This document shows positions 49,489-50,557 of a stretch of 50,557 bases of DNA, piece after piece (within the stretch, counting starts at the first letter, position 1; each line of letters opens with the position of its first letter). The stretch comes from Candidatus Bipolaricaulota bacterium (GTDB taxonomy: Bacteria > Bipolaricaulota > Bipolaricaulia > Bipolaricaulales > Bipolaricaulaceae), in the NCBI GenBank assembly GCA_014361015.1, contig JACIWJ010000005.1, forward strand, positions 1 to 50,557. Direction: 5' to 3'. A program made the position numbers and the translations under genes. The notes below the pieces were generated by a model, which worked only from the letters and a program-made list of their open reading frames with translations, was not told the origin of the DNA and did no database searches.

Positions 49489-50557
49489 GTGCGCCCGCTC
49501 CCGGCCGAGACGCTCCTCTCGTGGGCCCTGGACGAGCTTGACCGCGCTGGGGCGATCTACGGGATCCCCCGGGAGGCGTTCTGGGTCCCCTCCTCCGACG
49601 TCCCGTACCGATCGGAGGTGTTTGCCCAGCCGCTCCTCACCCCGATCGGCCCAGCGGCGGGGCCCCACACCCAGCTCGCCCAGAACATCGTCGCCGCCTG
49701 GCTCTGCGGGGGACGGTTCATCGAGCTCAAGACCGTCCAAATCATGGACGAGCTGGAGATCCCCCGCCCGTGCATCGACATGGAGGACGAGGGGTACAAC
49801 GTCGAGTGGTCCCAGGAGCTCAAGCTCGACCAGTCCGCAGGGGAGTACGTGAAGGCGTGGGTCCTCGTCCACGTCCTCCACCGCCACCTCGGGTTCCGGG
49901 GGCCGGTCGGCACGGTGTTCAACATGAGCGTGGGCTACAACCTGGATGGGATCCGGAGCGGGCGGATGACGGCGTTCATGGACCGCCTGACCGACGCCGC
50001 GGACGGGATCGCGGCCCTGCGGGAGGTGATCGCCAGCCGGTGGCCGCAGTTTGCCGACGTCGAGATCCCAGGGCGGATCGCGGACAGCGTGACCCTGTCC
50101 ACGATGCACGGCTGCCCGCCCGACGAGATCGAGAGGATCGGACGGTACCTCCTCGAGGAGCGCGGGCTGCACACGTACATCAAGCTCAACCCGACGCTCC
50201 TCGGGAAGGACGAGGTCCTGGGGATCCTCCACGACCGGCTCGGGTTCCGGGAGATCGAGATCCCGGACCGGGTGTTCGACCACGACCTCCAGTACGACCG
50301 GGCGGTGGAGCTCATTCAGTCTTTGCGGAACGTCGCTGCGAAGCGGGGGCTCGCGTTCGGGGTCAAGCTCTCGAACACCCTCGCCATGGCGAACCACAAG
50401 CGCTACCTCCCCGGGGACGAGGTGTACATGTCGGGGCGGGCCCTGTACCCGATCACGATGACCCTGTTCCACCGCCTGGAGGAGGAGTTCGGGGGCGACC
50501 TCCCCGTGTCCTACGCCGGGGGGGCGGACTCCGGCAACGTGGCCACGATCCTCGCCT
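49489..50557 (+). CDS. ygfK: YgfK (putative selenate reductase subunit), N-terminal part
   Basis: The first 356 residues of a YgfK protein; the gene runs off the right edge (full-length YgfK is about 1000 residues with FeS and FAD domains). A dihydropyrimidine-dehydrogenase-like domain is visible: TPIGPAAGPHTQLAQNIVAAWLCGGRFIELKTVQIMD, PCIDMEDEGYNVEWSQEL, FNMSVGYNLDGI, VTLSTMHGCPPDEIERI, YIKLNPTLLG and FGVKLSNTLAM. GTG 49489 directly follows the ssnA stop. YgfK is thought to oxidise a dihydropyrimidine-like or purine-derived compound with NADPH or ferredoxin partners; it is a marker of the selenium-dependent Mo hydroxylase trait. Confidence 0.93.
   Translation, partial: MRPLPAETLLSWALDELDRAGAIYGIPREAFWVPSSDVPYRSEVFAQPLLTPIGPAAGPHTQLAQNIVAAWLCGGRFIELKTVQIMDELEIPRPCIDMEDEGYNVEWSQELKLDQSAGEYVKAWVLVHVLHRHLGFRGPVGTVFNMSVGYNLDGIRSGRMTAFMDRLTDAADGIAALREVIASRWPQFADVEIPGRIADSVTLSTMHGCPPDEIERIGRYLLEERGLHTYIKLNPTLLGKDEVLGILHDRLGFREIEIPDRVFDHDLQYDRAVELIQSLRNVAAKRGLAFGVKLSNTLAMANHKRYLPGDEVYMSGRALYPITMTLFHRLEEEFGGDLPVSYAGGADSGNVATILA

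Overview
This is a gene-dense, clearly GC-rich bacterial chromosome segment. It has no rRNA, CRISPR array, insertion sequence or phage gene. The gene set suggests an anaerobe, probably thermophilic and with an outer membrane: an archaeal-type membrane-bound [NiFe] hydrogenase/antiporter (Mbh) with HypA/HypB, a molybdenum hydroxylase with selenium-linked partners, LolD/FtsX/LolA-like exporters, and a secreted protein ending in Phe. An uncultured lineage such as Bipolaricaulota (Acetothermia) would fit, but that is a guess; no phylogenetic marker was tested.

Layout. 1-5461 (minus): mbhA-L in the Pyrococcus order, almost every junction a 4-nt overlap, with the large subunit running off the left edge. 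5571-6611 (plus): hypB-hypA, divergent from mbh. 6712-18768: housekeeping and repair genes (PHP hydrolase, mutS2, TGS GTPase, YgeY-like M20 hydrolase, anchored trypsin-like protease, PfpI, tsaC/sua5, amidohydrolase, mutM, HExxH peptidase). 18895-22286: a PqaA-like lipoprotein and a cyclase-TolB-TPR protein. 22380-22680: a decayed HIT gene. 22754-25627 (minus): a TrpXYZ-type ABC transporter behind a leader containing a promoter, an 18-residue peptide ending SFYGYWFA, and a terminator with a competing fold, i.e. a classical attenuator. 25903-27819: tRNA-Gln, plsY and a GT2 glycosyltransferase. 27920-33302 (minus): a TetR-controlled FtsX/LolA-like/FtsX/LolD operon. 33411-33830: probable toxin-antitoxin debris. 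33964-37116: an alpha/beta hydrolase, RNase HI and a DEAD-box helicase with a structured leader. 37128-50557: a purine/selenium region.

In the right-hand region a three-subunit xanthine-dehydrogenase-type enzyme (minus) diverges from a BMP-family nucleoside ABC transporter, adenine deaminase, ssnA and ygfK (plus). Together these would import purine nucleosides or bases, deaminate adenine to hypoxanthine and hydroxylate purines. ssnA and ygfK are typical companions of selenium-dependent Mo hydroxylases. Electrons from such oxidations could end as H2 through Mbh, but that link is inference.

A recurring pattern: at least eleven promoter-proximal genes have a sigma70-like -10 hexamer ending only 6-9 nt before the start codon, several with a -35 at 17-18 bp. 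This implies leaderless mRNAs. Other genes have ordinary Shine-Dalgarno sites.
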